In this document: positions 45,804 to 48,040 of the stretch, in pieces | Position numbering within the stretch: the stretch's first letter is position 1 | Layout: the number at the start of each line of letters is the position of its first letter | Assembly (NCBI RefSeq): GCF_015207735.1 | Contig: NZ_JADEWG010000042.1 | Coordinates: 1 to 48,040, forward strand | Direction of reading: 5' to 3' | Length of the DNA: 48,040 bases | DNA from: [Phormidium] sp. LEGE 05292 | GTDB taxonomy: Bacteria; Cyanobacteriota; Cyanobacteriia; Cyanobacteriales; Aerosakkonemataceae | Made by a program: the position numbers and the translations under genes | The notes under the pieces: generated by a model | Told to the model about the DNA's origin: nothing | The model's input: only the letters and a program-made list of their open reading frames with translations | The model's database searches: none

Positions 45804-47954
45804 TTAACGATTTGCCGCAGAACGAGCCGCCGCAGCTTCATCTGGGTGAATGCCTAAGCGAGTTAAATTGATCCGACCTTTGTTGTCAATTTCCCGCACT
45901 TTTACAATCACTTCATCGCCAACTCCCACTTCATCTTCTACCTTCCCAACTCGGTAGTCTGCTAATTGGGAAATATGAATCATGCCTTCTTTTCCGGGCA
46001 AAAATTCCACAAAAGCACCAATGGGAATAATTCTTGTCACCCGACCAACGTAAACATCGCCTTCATTTAACTTGCGAGTTAAACCTTGGACAATTCCTCT
46101 GGCGCGTTCCGCTTTTTCCACATCAATTGCAGAAATTGTGACTGTACCATCATCGTCAATATCGATTTTGGCACCAGTTTCTTCGGTAATGCCTTTAATA
46201 GTTTTACCACCAGGGCCGATTACTAAACCAATCAATTCTGGATCGATCTTGAGCATTAGTAAACGTGGCGCAAAAGGCGACATTTCGGTACGTGGTTGGT
46301 CAATGGCAGCCAGCATTTTTTCTAAAATATGTAATCTGGCTGGACGTGCTTGGTGAATAGCTTTAGCAATGGTTTCTATGGGCAAACCATTGATTTTCAT
46401 ATCCATTTGCAAGGCAGTAATTCCTGTATCTGTCCCTGCTACTTTGAAGTCCATATCACCTAAGAAATCTTCAATTCCTTGAATATCTGTTAAGATGCGG
46501 ACTTCTTCACCTTCTTTAATTAATCCCATTGCAGCACCGCTAACTGGTTTAATCAGCGGAACTCCGGCATCCATTAAAGCTAAAGTGGAACCACAAACGG
46601 AACCCATTGAAGTAGAACCGTTAGAAGAAAGTACTTCCGAAACTACACGAATGACATAGGGAAATTGGTCTTTTGGTGGTAAAACCGGGACAATTGCCCT
46701 TTCTGCTAAAGCACCGTGACCAATTTCTCTTCTGCCTGGGGCACGTAAGGGTTTTGTTTCGCCAACGGAGTAGGGAGGGAAGTTGTAATGGTGCAGGTAG
46801 CGTTTTTCGTCTTCTGGGTGCAAGTCGTCAGCGAGTTCTTGCGCGTCTCCAGGTGTTCCCAAGGTGACAATTGACATGACTTGAGTAAGTCCGCGATTGA
46901 ATAAACCGCTACCATGAACTCGCCGGGGTAAGACTCCGACACGACAAGAAACAGGTCGTACTTCATCGAGTTTACGACCATCGACGCGCACGTTTTCTTC
47001 GACTATCTGACGGCGCATCAGTTTCTTGGTAATATCTTTGAAGACATTGCCCAAGGCTTTAGCATCTTGAGTAGTTGCAACTCGGATGGGGTCTTCTTCT
47101 GGCAGTTCGGCTATTCCAGTTTCAATGCCAGCTTTAATTTCATCTAATGCTTCATCCCGTTGGTTTTTGTCGAAATCAAACTTCTTGAGGATTTCTTTGA
47201 TTGGGTCGGTGGCGCGATCGCGAATATAATTTTCCAAGTTACTGTCTGTAACTGGTTTTTCTTCGTGAACTTGCTCAATTTCTAGTTCTTTGAGCAGGTC
47301 TTTCTGAGCTGCAATTAAGTCGAGTACTGCTTCGTAACCAAAGTCGATCGCTTCAATAATATCAGCTTCTGGCAATTGGTTCGCCCCAGCTTCTACCATA
47401 ATCACGCCTTCTGGGGAACCCGCAACTACTAAATCTAAATCCCCAGCTTCGATTTCCGCGTAGGTAGGATTAATGATAAAATCATCTCCCACCAAACCAA
47501 CCCGCACTGCCGCCATTGGCCCATTAAACGGGATTTTAGCCAACATTGCCGCAATGGAAGCCCCTGTCACCGCTAACACATCGGGTGGTACTTGCTCATC
47601 CATTGACAATGTAGTTGCGACAATTTGAATGTCATCCCGTAACCAACTGGGGAACAAAGGACGCAAGGGACGGTCTATTAACCGCCCTGTCAAAGTTACC
47701 TTTTCTGGTGGACGACCTTCCCTTCTCAAAAACCCACCGGGAATTCTTCCAGCTGCATAAAGTCTTTCTTCGTAGTCCACCAACAAGGGGAGAAAATCGA
47801 TACCTTCTCTACTTGCCGCCCGCGTCGCAGTCACTAATACACAAGTATCACCCGATTGAATAAGAACGGAACCACCAGCCTGTGGAGCAAGGAGGCCAAC
47901 CTTTAATCTAATATCCCTCCCGTCAAAGGATATTGATTTGTCTAACTCTACCAT
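45804..47954 (-). CDS. pnp: Polyribonucleotide nucleotidyltransferase (PNPase)
   Basis: This is a phosphorolytic 3'-5' exoribonuclease, which in cyanobacteria also makes heteropolymeric RNA tails. It has 716 residues. RNase PH domain 1 comprises about 1-225, an all-alpha linker about 235-310 and RNase PH domain 2 about 310-545, with [14 protein letters not shown] and [15 protein letters not shown] domain ([19 protein letters not shown]) and an S1 domain ([27 protein letters not shown]) follow. The ATG at 47954 gives the standard [17 protein letters not shown] start; a GTG six codons upstream is possible. rpsO is not adjacent within the window. The start lies 86 bp from the window edge. Confidence 0.96.
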   Translation of the reverse strand: MVELDKSISFDGRDIRLKVGLLAPQAGGSVLIQSGDTCVLVTATRAASREGIDFLPLLVDYEERLYAAGRIPGGFLRREGRPPEKVTLTGRLIDRPLRPLFPSWLRDDIQIVATTLSMDEQVPPDVLAVTGASIAAMLAKIPFNGPMAAVRVGLVGDDFIINPTYAEIEAGDLDLVVAGSPEGVIMVEAGANQLPEADIIEAIDFGYEAVLDLIAAQKDLLKELEIEQVHEEKPVTDSNLENYIRDRATDPIKEILKKFDFDKNQRDEALDEIKAGIETGIAELPEEDPIRVATTQDAKALGNVFKDITKKLMRRQIVEENVRVDGRKLDEVRPVSCRVGVLPRRVHGSGLFNRGLTQVMSIVTLGTPGDAQELADDLHPEDEKRYLHHYNFPPYSVGETKPLRAPGRREIGHGALAERAIVPVLPPKDQFPYVIRVVSEVLSSNGSTSMGSVCGSTLALMDAGVPLIKPVSGAAMGLIKEGEEVRILTDIQGIEDFLGDMDFKVAGTDTGITALQMDMKINGLPIETIAKAIHQARPARLHILEKMLAAIDQPRTEMSPFAPRLLMLKIDPELIGLVIGPGGKTIKGITEETGAKIDIDDDGTVTISAIDVEKAERARGIVQGLTRKLNEGDVYVGRVTRIIPIGAFVEFLPGKEGMIHISQLADYRVGKVEDEVGVGDEVIVKVREIDNKGRINLTRLGIHPDEAAAARSAANR

Positions 47955-48040
47955 TCGATCCTTCACTATCACAATTCTTTATCTGTCGCAATCGTAGCAC
48001 TGTTACAGTGTCTCAGGGGAAAGTTGGGGAGGTGGGGAGG

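Noticed and set aside
46072-46981. Frames opposite to or out of phase with pnp
   Set aside because: They lie fully inside the conserved PNPase coding sequence and show no domain.

Overview
This window reads as chromosomal DNA from a cyanobacterium, most likely a filamentous one. The evidence is the very frequent HIP1 octamer GCGATCGC and its core CGATCG, the AT-rich coding style, cyanobacteria-restricted genes (DUF751/Ycf33-like, DUF4327, DUF1400-hydrolase), very large PAS/GAF sensor kinases, and many short 7- and 8-bp tandem repeats with small palindromic elements between genes. I see no rRNA, tRNA, CRISPR array, transposase, phage gene or toxin-antitoxin pair.

Layout. Positions 1-5.8 kb hold a HEAT-repeat protein (-), a PAS/GAF histidine kinase (+) and a GPH-type MFS transporter (-). 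Positions 6-11 kb hold a CHASE3 chemoreceptor without HAMP (-), a purine-type phosphoribosyltransferase (+), an AEC permease (-), and a response regulator overlapping an HD-GYP phosphodiesterase (+). Positions 11-20 kb hold a CHASE3 hybrid kinase, the DUF751-rbfA-GH3 group, DUF4327, a phasin-like pair (-) and a CDF cation transporter followed by three DnaA-box-like 9-mers. Positions 20-32 kb hold a Ser/Thr kinase-AAA-GAF-histidine kinase giant, radC (-), a lipid kinase, a Ca2+-type P-ATPase with extra N-terminal membrane segments, and recF. Positions 32-48 kb hold two unrecognised proteins, aroA, a second giant hybrid kinase (-), an exported alpha/beta hydrolase, an SPFH protein, folP (-), tpiA (-), a DUF29 gene broken by an amber codon (-) and pnp (-).

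How it fits together. The window mixes housekeeping genes (rbfA, recF, radC, aroA, folP, tpiA, pnp) with an unusually dense set of signalling genes: four multi-domain kinases, one chemoreceptor and a c-di-GMP module. The clearest local circuit is at 9.9-13.9 kb, where a CheY-like receiver, an HD-GYP enzyme and a CHASE3 hybrid kinase are consecutive. No obvious new defence or metabolic system is present. The most interesting signals are the DnaA-box cluster, octamer repeats expanded inside two coding sequences, the nonsense-interrupted DUF29 gene, and several competing-hairpin leaders. Many upstream-most start codons were GTG or TTG; where a better internal ATG exists I used it and say so.
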